DNA of 64,000 bases from Sulfurifustis variabilis (GTDB lineage: Bacteria; Pseudomonadota; Gammaproteobacteria; Acidiferrobacterales; Sulfurifustaceae): NCBI RefSeq assembly GCF_002355415.1, contig NZ_AP014936.1:186001-250000 (forward strand), given 5' to 3'. Made by a program: the position numbers and the translations under genes. Under the pieces are notes generated by a model. The model was not told the origin of the DNA. It saw only the letters and a program-made list of their open reading frames with translations, and made no database searches. Every line of letters begins with the position of its first letter. Positions within the stretch are counted from its first letter, which is position 1. Of the stretch, positions 43,187-51,919 are shown piece by piece.

Positions 43187-43720
43187 CTATTCCTCGCGCA
43201 CCCAGGTCCCGGACCGGCCGCCGGATTTCGCGAGCAGGCGAATGTCGGTGAGCACCATGCCGCGGTCCACCGCCTTGCACATGTCGTAGATCGTGAGGAG
43301 CGCGATCTCGACCGCGGTCAGGGCCTCCATCTCGACGCCGGTCTGCCCGGACGTGCGCACGGTCGCGCGGCAGCGCACCGCCGCCTTCTCCGGCGCGAGC
43401 TCGATCTCCACGGCGCTGAGCGGGATCGGGTGGCACAGCGGCACCAGCTCCGCCGTGCGCTTGGCCGCCATGATCCCGGCGAGCCGGGCGACGCCGAGCA
43501 CGTCGCCCTTCTTGTGGCCGCCGGCGAGGATCCGCTCGAGCGTCTCGGGCCGCATGCGGATCACGCCCTCGGCGACCGCTTCGCGCGTCGTGACGTGCTT
43601 CCCGCCCACGTCGACCATGTGCGCCTCGCCGGCCGCGTTGAAATGCGTGAGCCCGGCGGCGCGGCCCCGGGTGCGGTCGCGCGTGGCGCGGCGGCGCGGG
43701 CGGGCGGTACGCGGAGGCAC
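43187..43720 (-). CDS. moaC: Cyclic pyranopterin monophosphate synthase MoaC
   Basis: 177 aa from a GTG 11 nt after the dnr stop. Converts the 3',8-cyclo-GTP product of MoaA to cPMP in molybdopterin synthesis. The core begins [34 protein letters not shown] and Y-D-M-C-K-A-V-D-R follow. The first 22 residues are a basic extension, so the real start might be later at the TTG of L-T-H-F. Serves the moeA gene 1.2 kb away and probably molybdo-nitrate reductase elsewhere. Confidence 0.95.
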   Translation of the reverse strand: MPPRTARPRRRATRDRTRGRAAGLTHFNAAGEAHMVDVGGKHVTTREAVAEGVIRMRPETLERILAGGHKKGDVLGVARLAGIMAAKRTAELVPLCHPIPLSAVEIELAPEKAAVRCRATVRTSGQTGVEMEALTAVEIALLTIYDMCKAVDRGMVLTDIRLLAKSGGRSGTWVREE

Positions 43721-43731
43721 GCGGGCGCCCG

Positions 43732-44436
43732 TTACTCGGCCGGCGGAAGCTGGACGAGCTTGCGCAGGGCCCCGACGTCGCGGACGGTGATATGGTGGCC
43801 GTGCACCTCGATGAAGCCGCCCTGGCGCAGCTTGGCGAGGATGCGCGAGAGCGTCTCCGGCTGGATCGCGAGGTGCGCGGCGATCACGCCCTTCGGCGTG
43901 GTGAGCTGCACCTGCGGCGAGGTCTGGACCTCGCGCGGAATCTGCTCGAGCAGGTACGCGACCAGGCGATAGGTGGCGTTCTGCAGCGTGAGGCTCTCGA
44001 TCTGGTTGACCAGCATGTGGAGGCGCCGGCTCATCGAGGCGAGCAGGCCGAACGTCGCCTCGGTCGACTCGCGCAGCAGGCCGATGAAGCCCTTCTGCTC
44101 GAAGGCATAGAGCTGCGCGTCGGTCACGGCGGCCGCGTTCACGGGGTAGCGCCCCTGCGTCCCCATGAACATCACCGCCTCGGCGAAGGTCTGGCCCGCG
44201 TGCATGAGCTCGATGATCTTCTCGTCGCCCTCGGGCGACAGACGGAAGAGCTTCACGAGGCCGGAGCGAATGAAGTAGAAACGGTCGGCCGGCTCGCCGT
44301 GGCGGAAGAGCGAGTCGCCGGTCGCGAGGTGGATCTCGTGCATGCCCGACGTGAGCCGCTTCAGGTGCTCATCGGTCATGTCGGCGAACAGGTAGGCGCG
44401 GCGGAGCTCGGGAAGCGGATCGTGGGCGTGATTCAT
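43732..44436 (-). CDS. dnr: DNR/NNR-type Crp/Fnr regulator
   Basis: 234 aa. cAMP-binding-like barrel ([20 protein letters not shown], about residues 45-64), long dimer helix, and C-terminal winged HTH with [14 protein letters not shown]. There are no N-terminal cysteines for an Fnr [4Fe-4S] cluster, so haem-mediated NO sensing as in DNR is more likely. A perfect TTGAC-N4-GTCAA palindrome lies 30 nt upstream (possible autoregulation). Neighbours moaC, nnrS and the Nfn-like gene agree with control of nitrogen-oxide respiration. Confidence 0.85.
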   Translation of the reverse strand: MNHAHDPLPELRRAYLFADMTDEHLKRLTSGMHEIHLATGDSLFRHGEPADRFYFIRSGLVKLFRLSPEGDEKIIELMHAGQTFAEAVMFMGTQGRYPVNAAAVTDAQLYAFEQKGFIGLLRESTEATFGLLASMSRRLHMLVNQIESLTLQNATYRLVAYLLEQIPREVQTSPQVQLTTPKGVIAAHLAIQPETLSRILAKLRQGGFIEVHGHHITVRDVGALRKLVQLPPAE

Positions 44437-44465
44437 GGCGCCATAATACCCCTTGCGCGGGTGCG

Positions 44466-44479
44466 TTGACCAAGGTCAA
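44466..44479. promoter_or_regulatory. FNR/DNR-type box TTGACCAAGGTCAA between dnr and the thioredoxin-like gene
   Basis: A perfect palindrome 30 nt upstream of dnr and 105 nt upstream of the divergent gene at 44585. Its location suits autoregulation of dnr. Confidence 0.65.
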
Positions 44480-44584
44480 TGAGTCGCGGAAGCGGCGTGC
44501 CTATCGTGCCGGCATGCCGTCCTGCCCCCGTCCGATTCCGTTCCCGCCGGTCGCCGCCCGCGCGCCGCACCGAGCGCCATTCGC

Positions 44585-44842
44585 GTGAAGATCGAGCTGC
44601 TCGTCAGCGATTCGTGCGTGCCGTGCCAGCAGGCCGAGAAGGTGTGGCGCGCCGTGGCGGCCGAGCGCGGCATCGAGCTGACCGTCGTGAAGCTGGCGGA
44701 CCCCGACGGCCAGGCCCTGACCGAGCGCCTGCACCTCAAGACCATTCCCGCCGTGGTCGTCGACGGCGTGCTCCGGGGCATCGGCGTGCAGAGCCGGGCG
44801 GACGCGCTCGCCCTGATCGACGGCGGCGACTCTTCTATATAA
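44585..44842 (+). CDS. Thioredoxin/glutaredoxin-fold protein
   Basis: 85 aa. K-I-E-L-L-V-S-D-S-C-V-P-C-Q-Q-A-E with a CxxC at Cys11/Cys14, then T-I-P-A-V-V-V-D-G, the cis-Pro of a thioredoxin fold. The GTG start fits the family length. Predicted cytoplasmic dithiol carrier. Divergent from dnr and ahead of moeA; it may act in anaerobic redox control or cofactor assembly (inference). Confidence 0.78.
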   Translation: MKIELLVSDSCVPCQQAEKVWRAVAAERGIELTVVKLADPDGQALTERLHLKTIPAVVVDGVLRGIGVQSRADALALIDGGDSSI

Positions 44843-44922
44843 AGGATTCCGGGTCGCGCGCGGCATCGCGCGGCCACGGCCGCCCGGCTCCCGGCGGTCC
44901 GGCCGAAAATCCGCGTGCTACC

Positions 44923-46149
44923 ATGGCCGCCATGCTCACGCTGGAACAGGCGCAGGCCGAGATCCTCGGCGCGATCCGCCGCGCCGACGCCCGCGAGACC
45001 GTGACCCTCGACCGCGCGTCCGGACGCTACCTCGCCGAGGCCGCCCGCGCGCGGGTCGACCATCCCGCCTTCGACAACTCCGCGATGGACGGCTACGCGC
45101 TGCGCGCGGCCGACCTGGCGGGCGCCGGCTTCGTCCTGCCGGTCAGGGGCGCGTCGAGCTGCGGCGATGCCCCCGGGCGGCTCGATCCCGGCGCCGCCAT
45201 GCGCATCTTCACCGGCGCGCCGCTGCCCGAGGGCGCGGACACGATCGTCATTCAGGAGAACGCGGTGCGCGAAGGCGATCGCGTGCGCGTGCCGGAGACG
45301 ACGAAGTCGCTTCAGCACCTGCGGCGCGCCGGCGAGGACTTCCGCGCCGGCGAGACGCTCTACGAGCCGGGTCGCCGGCTCATGCCCGCCGACCTGTCCG
45401 TCCTCGCGACGGCGGGCGTGGACCGGGTGCAGGTCTGCGCGCCCGCCCGCGCCCTCGTGATCTCCACCGGGAACGAGCTGACCGAGCCGGGCGCGGCGCT
45501 CGCGCCCGGCCGGATCTACGAGTCGAACCGGCTCGCGACCCTGGTGCAGCTCCGGGCGCTCGGCGTCGACGCGGTCGACGGCGGCATCGCGCGCGACGAC
45601 GCGCGCTCCCTGCGCGATGCGCTCATCGCCGCCGGGGAGTACGACTTCGTCGTCACGAGCGGCGGCGCGTCGGTCGGCGAGCACGATATCGTGCGCGACG
45701 TCATCGGCGAGCTCGGCGAGATCCGGCTGTGGAAGGTGCGGGTGAAGCCGGGCAAGCCCGTCGCGTTCGGGCGGATCGGCTCGCGCGCCCACTTCTTCGC
45801 GCTGCCCGGCAACCCGGTGTCGAGCCTCGTCACGTTCAAGCTGTTCGTGGAGCCGGCCGTGCGCGTGTGGCACCACGGCACCGCCGCCTGCGTCGAGCTC
45901 ACGGCCCGCGCCGCGGCGGCATACCGGCGCCGTCCCGATCGCACCGAGTTCCTGCGCGCCCGTCTCTATGTCGAGAACGGGGTGCTCCACGCCGAGGCGC
46001 TCAAGGGTCAGGGCTCGCACATGATCGGCGCCCTCCGGCACACCAACGGCCTGATCCGCATCGAGGCGGAGAGCGAGGGCTTCGCAGCGGGCGAGTCGCT
46101 GCGCGTCCTTCCGCTGACGCTCGAAGGCTGGGGCCGCGCGATCGTCTAG
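44923..46149 (+). CDS. moeA: Molybdopterin molybdenumtransferase MoeA
   Basis: 408 aa (405 from the second ATG at 44932). Inserts molybdenum into adenylylated molybdopterin. Domain signatures include P-A-F-D-N-S-A-M-D-G-Y-A, G-A-P-L-P-E-G-A-D-T-I-V, S-T-G-N-E-L, S-G-G-A-S-V-G-E-H-D, K-V-R-V-K-P-G-K-P and L-P-G-N-P-V-S-S-L-V. Length is normal. Works with moaC encoded nearby. Confidence 0.97.
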   Translation: MAAMLTLEQAQAEILGAIRRADARETVTLDRASGRYLAEAARARVDHPAFDNSAMDGYALRAADLAGAGFVLPVRGASSCGDAPGRLDPGAAMRIFTGAPLPEGADTIVIQENAVREGDRVRVPETTKSLQHLRRAGEDFRAGETLYEPGRRLMPADLSVLATAGVDRVQVCAPARALVISTGNELTEPGAALAPGRIYESNRLATLVQLRALGVDAVDGGIARDDARSLRDALIAAGEYDFVVTSGGASVGEHDIVRDVIGELGEIRLWKVRVKPGKPVAFGRIGSRAHFFALPGNPVSSLVTFKLFVEPAVRVWHHGTAACVELTARAAAAYRRRPDRTEFLRARLYVENGVLHAEALKGQGSHMIGALRHTNGLIRIEAESEGFAAGESLRVLPLTLEGWGRAIV

Positions 46150-46159
46150 CCCGGGTGAC

Positions 46160-46250
46160 GTAAGGCCGGGAGGTCGTGAGGTCGGGAGAGCGGGAGAGCG
46201 AAACGTCCTGCATCTTACGACCTGACGACCTCACGATCTCACGCGCACTC
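46160..46250. repeat. Direct/inverted repeat between moeA and rtcA
   Basis: Tandem GAGGTCGTGAGGTCG-like units on the left are partly complementary to CGACCTGACGACCTCACG on the right, with ACGTAAG / CTTACG at the outside. It looks like an intergenic repeat element rather than a gene. Confidence 0.5.
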
Positions 46251-46297
46251 GCGGCGCAAGGAGCGCAAAGCAGGCCAGTGAATCTGGATCCGCGGGC

Positions 46298-47326
46298 GTG
46301 AAGACCATCGACGCCTCCCACGGCGAGGGCGGCGGGCAGGTCGTGCGCACGGCGTGCGCGCTGGCGGCAATGACCGGCGAGGGCGTCCGGCTCGTCAACA
46401 TGCGGGCCGGCCGCCGGCCGCCCGGGCTCGCGGCGCAGCACCTCACGGCCGTGAGGGCGGTCGCCGCGCTCTGCGACGCCGAGGTCGCGGGCCTCGCGCT
46501 CGGCGCGCGGGAGATCGTGTTCCTGCCCGGGCGGATCAAGCCCGGGGAATTCCGCTTCGACGTCGGCACCGCCGGCTCGGTGACGCTGGTGCTCCAGGCC
46601 CTGCTGCCCGCGGCGCTGTGCGCGCCCGGGCCCGTGCGCGTCACCGTCACCGGGGGCACGGACGTGCGCGCCACACCGACCGTCGATTACTTCCAGCGCG
46701 TCTTTCTTCCGCTCCTCGCGCGCACCGGCGCCCGCGCGTCCTTGCGGATCGTGCGGCGCGGCTACTACCCGCGCGGCGGCGGCGAGGTGGAGCTGACGAT
46801 CGAGCCGTGCGGGCGTTTCGCGCCGCTGCGGCTCGAGCAGGCCGGCGCGCTCGAGCTCATCGAAGGGTTCGCGTACTGCGCGAATCTTCCGGGCCACATC
46901 GCCGCGCGCATGGCGAACGCCGCGACCGCCCGCCTCGCCGGCCTGCGGGTGCGCATCGACACCCGCGTGCTCGGACGGACGGAGGCATTCGGCCCGGGCG
47001 GCGCGATCGTGCTCGCGGCGCGGACGGCGCACGCGCTTCTCGGCGCGCTGGCGGTCGCCGAGCGCGGCGTGCCGGCGGAGCGCCTCGGCGAGCTCGCGGC
47101 CGACGAGCTGCGTCCGGAGATCGAGAGCGGCGCGACCCTCGACGTGCACGCCGCCGACCAGCTCCTCGTGTACCTCGCGCGGGCCGCCGGTCCCTCCGTG
47201 TTCCTCGCGCGGACGCTGTCGCTGCACGTGCAGACCGTGTGCTGGCTGCTCGAGCAGTTCCTGCCCGTGCGTTTCCGGAGCTCCGCACAGGGGGCGCTCT
47301 CGCGCCTGGAAGTGATGCCGGCCTGA
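46298..47326 (+). CDS. rtcA: RNA 3'-terminal phosphate cyclase RtcA
   Basis: 342 aa from GTG. ATP-dependent conversion of RNA 3'-phosphate to 2',3'-cyclic phosphate. N-terminal D-A-S-H-G-E-G-G-G-Q-V-V-R-T, R-P-P-G-L-A-A-Q-H-L, E-F-R-F-D-V-G-T-A-G-S-V, Y-Y-P-R-G-G-G-E-V, and H-A-A-D-Q-L-L-V-Y-L-A with the catalytic histidine. Normal length. The usual partners rtcB and rtcR are not in the window, so it stands alone here. Confidence 0.96.
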   Translation: MKTIDASHGEGGGQVVRTACALAAMTGEGVRLVNMRAGRRPPGLAAQHLTAVRAVAALCDAEVAGLALGAREIVFLPGRIKPGEFRFDVGTAGSVTLVLQALLPAALCAPGPVRVTVTGGTDVRATPTVDYFQRVFLPLLARTGARASLRIVRRGYYPRGGGEVELTIEPCGRFAPLRLEQAGALELIEGFAYCANLPGHIAARMANAATARLAGLRVRIDTRVLGRTEAFGPGGAIVLAARTAHALLGALAVAERGVPAERLGELAADELRPEIESGATLDVHAADQLLVYLARAAGPSVFLARTLSLHVQTVCWLLEQFLPVRFRSSAQGALSRLEVMPA

Positions 47327-47429
47327 GATCGAACCGGCCACTCGTCGGGGAACGACAGACGCGTCGCGCGCGTAGAGCGCTGGCGACTCTTTATGCTCGC
47401 CCGCCGCTGGCCGTGTCCACGTCGTTTCT

Positions 47430-47550
47430 TCTCCCTCTCCCTTGATGGAAGAGGGCTGGGGAGAGGGTGGGGGTATAGCAGCGCTCTCTGGCCCCCTCTC
47501 CCTGTCCTTCTCCCGCGAGGGGAGAGGGGACCCTGTAGTGAGGGGGAGTG
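47430..47550. repeat. CCCTCTCCC-type intergenic repeat, copy 2
   Basis: Several CCCTCTCCC and GAGAGGG units, with hairpins such as CTCCCGCGAGGGGAG, in the 280-nt gap between the convergent rtcA and the histidine kinase gene. Related to the element at 39445. Otherwise no gene is seen in 47327-47606. Confidence 0.7.
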
Positions 47551-47606
47551 TTACCGGCTTCGTACGACATTTCGGGCATCTGCGTGCCCGGTATCGTCCT
47601 CCTTTT

Positions 47607-48959
47607 CTATACCGCGGGCAGCTCGACGCGCACCCGCAGGCCGCCGAGCGGCGAGCGGTCGAGAGTGAGCGCGCCCGCGTAGGACTCGACGATGCCGCGC
47701 ACGATCGCGAGGCCGAGGCCGTGCCCCGGGACGGACTCGTCGAGCCGCGTGCCGCGCTCGAGGGCGGCCGTCGCTTCGACTTCGGGCAGACCCGGGCCGT
47801 CGTCCTCGACGGTGATCCGAAGCGCCGCCTTTCCGCGGCCCACGGCCGACGCCGCGTGATCGCGCCCGACCTCGATCCGCACCCGCGAGGCCGCCCACTT
47901 GCAGGCGTTGTCGAGCAGGTTGCCGAGCAGCTCGAGCAGGTCCTCGCGGTCGACGGCGAGGCGGGTGCGTTCGGGCAGGACGGTCTCGATGTCGAGCGTG
48001 CGCTCGCGATGCAGCAACCGGAGGACGCCGACGAGCGCCGGCAGCTCCGTCGCGAGATCGACCGATCGGGTCCCGGCGCCGGGGCCGGCGAGGCGGGCGT
48101 ACGACAGCTCGCGTTCGACGAGGCGGCCGAGCGCGGCGGTCTGCGCGGTCAGCGTCTGCCGCGCCTCGGGCGATGCCCGCACGGCGGGATGATCGGCGAG
48201 ATCGGTCAGCAGCGTGAGCGGGGTCTTGAGCGCGTGCGCCATGTTGCCGAGCGCCTGGCGCGAGCGCACGAGGCGCGCGCGCAGCGCCGCGAGCAGGCGA
48301 TTGAGCTCGCGCACGAGGGGCACGAGCTCGCCGGGCACGCGGTCGTCGAGCGCGTCGATCTCGCCGCGCTCCAGCCGGCCGACGTCCTCGCGCGTGCGGC
48401 GCAGCGGCCGCAGCGTCAGCTCGACGATGCCGCCCTGCACCAGGAGCAGCACCGCGAGCGCGACCGCCGAGATGACGGCGTAGGCGACGCGAAACCGCGC
48501 GAGCTCCCGCTCGAGCGGCCCCAGATCCTCGGTCACCGCCACGGTGATCACGCGCCCGTCGATCTCGTATCCGCGCGCGAGCACGAGGAGCGACTGGTCC
48601 TGCGGGCCCGCGGCGCGCCGGAGCACCGTCTCGCCCGGCGCGGGCGCGGGCACCGCCAGGTCCTCGTCCCAGAGCGAGCGGGAGCGCAGGACCTGACCGG
48701 GCGCGCCGACGCGGTAGTAGTGGCCCGAAAACGGCTGCGCGTAGATCGGGCCGAGGCGCGCGGGATCGAGGACGAACCGGCCGTCCGGGCCGGGCTTGAG
48801 GCCGGCGAGCACCGCCTCGACGTCGTGCTCCAGCCGCGCGCGCAGATGCCCCTCCGCCAGGTGGCGCAGCGCACCGGCGACGGCGAGCCACTGCAGCACG
48901 AACATGAGGAGCAGGCTCGCCGCGAGGCCGAGCCCGAGGCGGGTCTTGAGCGTGGTCAC
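47607..48959 (-). CDS. PhoQ-like sensor histidine kinase
   Basis: 450 aa. Two membrane helices (about 10-30 and 160-178) around a periplasmic domain, HAMP region L-T-L-R-P-L-R-R-T-R-E-D-V, H-box N-M-A-H-A-L-K-T-P-L-T with His242, and ATPase motifs D-N-A-C-K-W, D-D-G-P-G and G-H-G-L-G-L-A-I-V. Start is a GTG overlapping the response regulator stop by 4 nt (GTGA). The ligand is unknown. Confidence 0.92.
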   Translation of the reverse strand: MTTLKTRLGLGLAASLLLMFVLQWLAVAGALRHLAEGHLRARLEHDVEAVLAGLKPGPDGRFVLDPARLGPIYAQPFSGHYYRVGAPGQVLRSRSLWDEDLAVPAPAPGETVLRRAAGPQDQSLLVLARGYEIDGRVITVAVTEDLGPLERELARFRVAYAVISAVALAVLLLVQGGIVELTLRPLRRTREDVGRLERGEIDALDDRVPGELVPLVRELNRLLAALRARLVRSRQALGNMAHALKTPLTLLTDLADHPAVRASPEARQTLTAQTAALGRLVERELSYARLAGPGAGTRSVDLATELPALVGVLRLLHRERTLDIETVLPERTRLAVDREDLLELLGNLLDNACKWAASRVRIEVGRDHAASAVGRGKAALRITVEDDGPGLPEVEATAALERGTRLDESVPGHGLGLAIVRGIVESYAGALTLDRSPLGGLRVRVELPAV

Positions 48960-49618
48960 TGCCGCTTCCCGAAGACGTAGCCCTGACCGCGCCGCGTCTC
49001 GATCAGCTCCGCGCCGAGCTTGTCCCGCAGCCGCTTCACGTACACCTCGATCACGTTGCTGTCCTTGTCGCTGTCGGCGTCGTAGACGTGCTCGGTGAGC
49101 TCGGTCTTCGAGAGGATCTTGCCCGGATGCAGCATGAAGTAGCGCAGCAGGCGGAATTCCGTGCCGGTGAGGTCGATGCCGTGCTCGCCGCGGCGCGCGA
49201 CCTGGCGCGCCTCGTCGAGCGTCAGGTCGCCGTAGCGCAGCGCTCCGCCCGGCCGGTCGTGGCGGCGCCGGACGATCGCGCCGACCCGCGCGAGGAGCTC
49301 CTCCATGTGAAAGGGCTTGGCGAGGTAGTCGTCGGCCCCGGCGCGGAAGCCCTCGACCTTCTCGTGCCAGGCGCCGCGCGCGGTGAGCACGATCACCGGC
49401 AGGCGGCTGCCGCGGCTGCGCCAGTGGCGGAGCACGTCGAGGCCGGGACGGCCGGGGAGCCCGAGGTCGAGCACGGCGGCGTCGTAAGGCTCGACCTCGC
49501 CGAGGTGCTGCGCGTCGATGCCGTTGTCGGCGGTGTCGACCGCGTAACCGGCGTGCGCGAGCGCCTGCTTGAGGCGCTCGCGCAGCATCGCGTCGTCCTC
49601 GGCGACGAGCAGGCGCAA
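48956..49618 (-). CDS. OmpR/PhoP-family response regulator
   Basis: 220 aa. Receiver with E-D-D near the N-terminus, phosphoacceptor Asp51 in V-L-D-L-G-L-P-G and Lys in L-A-K-P-F; C-terminal winged helix with L-T-G-T-E-F-R-L-L and V-I-E-V-Y-V-K-R-L-R-D-K-L. TTG start directly after the PepSY stop. Partner of the kinase downstream. Confidence 0.94.
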   Translation of the reverse strand: MRLLVAEDDAMLRERLKQALAHAGYAVDTADNGIDAQHLGEVEPYDAAVLDLGLPGRPGLDVLRHWRSRGSRLPVIVLTARGAWHEKVEGFRAGADDYLAKPFHMEELLARVGAIVRRRHDRPGGALRYGDLTLDEARQVARRGEHGIDLTGTEFRLLRYFMLHPGKILSKTELTEHVYDADSDKDSNVIEVYVKRLRDKLGAELIETRRGQGYVFGKRQ

Positions 49619-49927
49619 TTACTTCTCCCGCTTCTCCTTGAGAAGCTCGGCCGTACGGGCGTCGTACTTTAGCTCATGCACGACGCCGTTGTCCCCGGCG
49701 ACCTCGATCTCGTAGACGTAGCGGCCGTCCTTGCGCTCCAGCTCGGTCTCGATGATGCGGACGTTCGGGTGGCGCTCCCGCACCTTCTCGAGTATCCGCT
49801 CGAGCGGCAGCACCTCGCCCTGCTCGCGCAGCGCGCGGGCCCGCTCGTGGTCGTCGGACGCGATCAGGCTGGACGCGCCGAGGGCGAAGACGACGGCGCC
49901 GAGCGCCGCCGCAATCAGGCGTTTCAT
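49619..49927 (-). CDS. PepSY-domain periplasmic protein
   Basis: 102 aa. Signal peptide, then a PepSY domain with L-E-R-I-L-E-K-V-R-E-R-H-P-N-V, Y-V-Y-E-I-E-V-A-G and V-H-E-L-K-Y-D-A. PepSY proteins can regulate or inhibit proteases, and here sit between cytochrome b561 and a two-component system, an arrangement found widely. It may be the sensor's periplasmic partner (inference). TGATG overlap with the cytochrome gene. Confidence 0.88.
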   Translation of the reverse strand: MKRLIAAALGAVVFALGASSLIASDDHERARALREQGEVLPLERILEKVRERHPNVRIIETELERKDGRYVYEIEVAGDNGVVHELKYDARTAELLKEKREK

Positions 49928-50559
49928 CAGTGTTCTCCTTCCGTCAGTGGACGTTTGTCTCCGTTCACCATGGAACGGATCAGATTTTCCCGATGCAGGA
50001 GGCTCCCGGCCAGCACGCCGGCGACGTGCAGGGCGATCAGCAGCAGCGTGAAGTTGGCGAAGAACTCGTGCGTTTCCTCGAGCGCCTCGCGCGCCGGCCC
50101 GCCCTCGCGGTCGTCGTCCGCGCGCGCCTCGGCGACGAGCGTCGGCAGGGAAAGACCCGCGAGGTATCCCTCGTTCTCCATCTGCCGCATGCCGAACCCG
50201 GTCAGCGCGGTGAGCAGGACGCTCGCGAGCAGCGCGATCACCATCGCGCCGCCGAGCGGATTGTGGCCGAGGTACCGTCTGGCGCGCCCGCGCAGATAGT
50301 GCCGCGCGTACGCGCGGACCGTCGCGGGGCTTCGCACGAAGTCGGCGAAACGGGCGTGCCGGGGTCCGACGAAGCCCCAGACGACCCGCAGGGCGATGAG
50401 CCCGATGACGACGTAGCCCGCGTAAACGTGCAGGAACGACTCCTCGTCGCCGGAGAGGTAGGCGATCGCGAAGAGACCGACGAGGGACCAGTGAAAGACC
50501 CGAACGAACGGATCCCAGACACGGGTGCGGCTTTCGGAGACCGAGACGGCGTGCGGCAT
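49927..50559 (-). CDS. Cytochrome b561-type membrane protein
   Basis: 210 aa. V-W-D-P-F-V-R-V-F-H-W-S-L with a haem-ligand His, H-V-Y-A-G-Y-V-V, F-V-G-P-R-H-A-R-F and E-T-H-E-F-F-A-N-F-T-L-L-L-I-A-L-H-V, four or five membrane helices with paired histidines. Transfers electrons within the membrane, perhaps from a periplasmic c-type donor. First gene of the cytochrome-PepSY-regulator-kinase operon. Confidence 0.92.
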   Translation of the reverse strand: MPHAVSVSESRTRVWDPFVRVFHWSLVGLFAIAYLSGDEESFLHVYAGYVVIGLIALRVVWGFVGPRHARFADFVRSPATVRAYARHYLRGRARRYLGHNPLGGAMVIALLASVLLTALTGFGMRQMENEGYLAGLSLPTLVAEARADDDREGGPAREALEETHEFFANFTLLLIALHVAGVLAGSLLHRENLIRSMVNGDKRPLTEGEH

Positions 50560-50685
50560 GCGAGAAACCCCGGATTGCGACAGGAGGCGACTCTAGCCCC
50601 GGCGGCTGAATCCAGGCTGAACGCACGCTTTGGCGCCGCAAGCGGCTTGGGATTACCATAGCTCGAAGCGAGAAGGAGACGGTCG

Positions 50686-51087
50686 ATGCCCACGCTCACC
50701 CCCGACGATGTCGCCCATTTCGAGCAGCGGCTCAAGCAGCGGCGCGAGGAGCTGCGCTGGAGCATCCACGACGCGCTGGTGCGCACCGAGCGCAGCGACC
50801 TGAGCGAGATCGCCGGCCGGGTGCGCGACGCCGGCGAGGAATCCGTCGCCGACGCCGTGGCGACGATGAATCTCACGATGCTCGACCGCGAGGTGGACGA
50901 GCTCCGCGACGTCGAGGCGGCCTTGCAGCGCATCCGCGACGGCGTGTACGGCCAGTGCCAGGACTGCGGCGGCGAGGTTCCGCGCGAACGGCTCGACGCT
51001 TATCCCACGGCGAAGCGCTGCGTCCCGTGTCAGCGAAAGCACGAGTCGGCGCGGTTCGGCGGGCGCGATCAGACGCCGAGCCTCTAG
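50686..51087 (+). CDS. DksA/TraR-family zinc-finger protein
   Basis: 133 aa. Coiled-coil arms (H-F-E-Q-R-L-K-Q-R-R-E-E-L and E-V-D-E-L-R-D-V-E-A-A-L-Q-R-I) and a zinc finger Y-G-Q-C-Q-D-C-G-G ... R-C-V-P-C-Q. DksA relatives bind RNA polymerase's secondary channel; the tip residues of true DksA cannot be confirmed here. Strong AGAAGGAGA before the ATG. Confidence 0.9.
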   Translation: MPTLTPDDVAHFEQRLKQRREELRWSIHDALVRTERSDLSEIAGRVRDAGEESVADAVATMNLTMLDREVDELRDVEAALQRIRDGVYGQCQDCGGEVPRERLDAYPTAKRCVPCQRKHESARFGGRDQTPSL

Positions 51088-51088
51088 C

Positions 51089-51706
51089 TTGTACGCCGGC
51101 GAACGCTTCAACGCCGTCTCGCACCTGCTCGGCGCGGCGCTCGCGCTCGCCGGGCTGGTGTGCCTCCTCGTCGTCGCGAGCCAACAGGGCGACGCCTGGA
51201 AGGTCGTCAGCTTCGCCGTCTATGGCGCGACCCTGCTGCTGCTTTACGTGTCCTCGACGCTGTACCACAGCCTGCGCGGTCGGGCGAAGGACATCCTGCG
51301 CAAGCTCGATCATGGCGCCATCTATCTCCTGATCGCCGGCACCTACACGCCGTTCGCACTGGTCACGTTGCGCGGCGGCTGGGGCTGGTCGTTGTTCGGC
51401 GTCGTCTGGGCGCTCGCGATCATCGGGATCGTCCAGGAGCTCGCTTGGGGGCGCGGCCGGCGCATCCTCTCCATCGCGATCTACCTGCTGATGGGTTGGC
51501 TCGCGCTCATCGCTCTCGCGCCGCTCGCGCGGGCGCTCGGCGCCGCGGGCCTGTCCTGGGTCGTCTCGGGCGGCATTTTCTACACCGTGGGCATCGTTTT
51601 CTACGCGCTCAGCGAGCGCTGGCGTCCGGCCCACGGCATCTGGCACCTGTTCGTGCTGGGCGGCAGCGGTACGCACTTCGTCGCCGTGCTCGGATACGTC
51701 GCCTAG
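51089..51706 (+). CDS. Hemolysin III / YqfA-family membrane protein
   Basis: 205 aa, TTG start one nt after the DksA-like stop. Seven membrane helices with the PAQR/HlyIII signature residues: E-R-F-N-A-V-S-H, S-S-T-L-Y-H-S, L-D-H-G-A-I-Y-L-L-I-A-G-T-Y-T-P-F and H-G-I-W-H-L-F-V. These His/Asp positions form a metal-dependent hydrolase site in relatives. Bacterial substrate unknown. Confidence 0.9.
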   Translation: MYAGERFNAVSHLLGAALALAGLVCLLVVASQQGDAWKVVSFAVYGATLLLLYVSSTLYHSLRGRAKDILRKLDHGAIYLLIAGTYTPFALVTLRGGWGWSLFGVVWALAIIGIVQELAWGRGRRILSIAIYLLMGWLALIALAPLARALGAAGLSWVVSGGIFYTVGIVFYALSERWRPAHGIWHLFVLGGSGTHFVAVLGYVA

Positions 51707-51718
51707 CCGACCAAACGC

Positions 51719-51762
51719 TTTCCCTTTCCCGCTTGCGGGGCGAGCCGGAAAAATGAGGGTGT
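51719..51762. repeat. CCCTTTCCC-type intergenic repeat, copy 3
   Basis: CCCTTTCCCGCTTGCGGGGC followed by GAGCCGGA, shared with the element at 53375. Decayed copy. Confidence 0.5.
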
Positions 51763-51773
51763 AATACAACTGC

Positions 51774-51881
51774 TCGACCGCCCTCCGGGCGGCTTGTCGA
51801 TGTACTAACCATACTTGTGGGTCACCCACCCACAAGTTCGATTTCTTACCTCGACCAGCCGCCCGAAGGGCGGTCGACAGA
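51774..51881. terminator. Three-hairpin region between convergent genes
   Basis: Hairpin 1 at 51774-51800 (CGACCGCCC ... GGGCGG ... TCG), hairpin 2 at 51813-51837 (perfect 10-bp stem ACTTGTGGGT/ACCCACAAGT followed by TTCGATTTCTT), and hairpin 3 at about 51851-51880 which mirrors hairpin 1. Hairpin 2 with its U-rich tail is a plausible terminator for the plus-strand hemolysin III gene. Confidence 0.55.
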
Positions 51882-51919
51882 GAGTAGAGGGGCTAGCCCC
51901 CACTTCGTAAACCGAGCTT

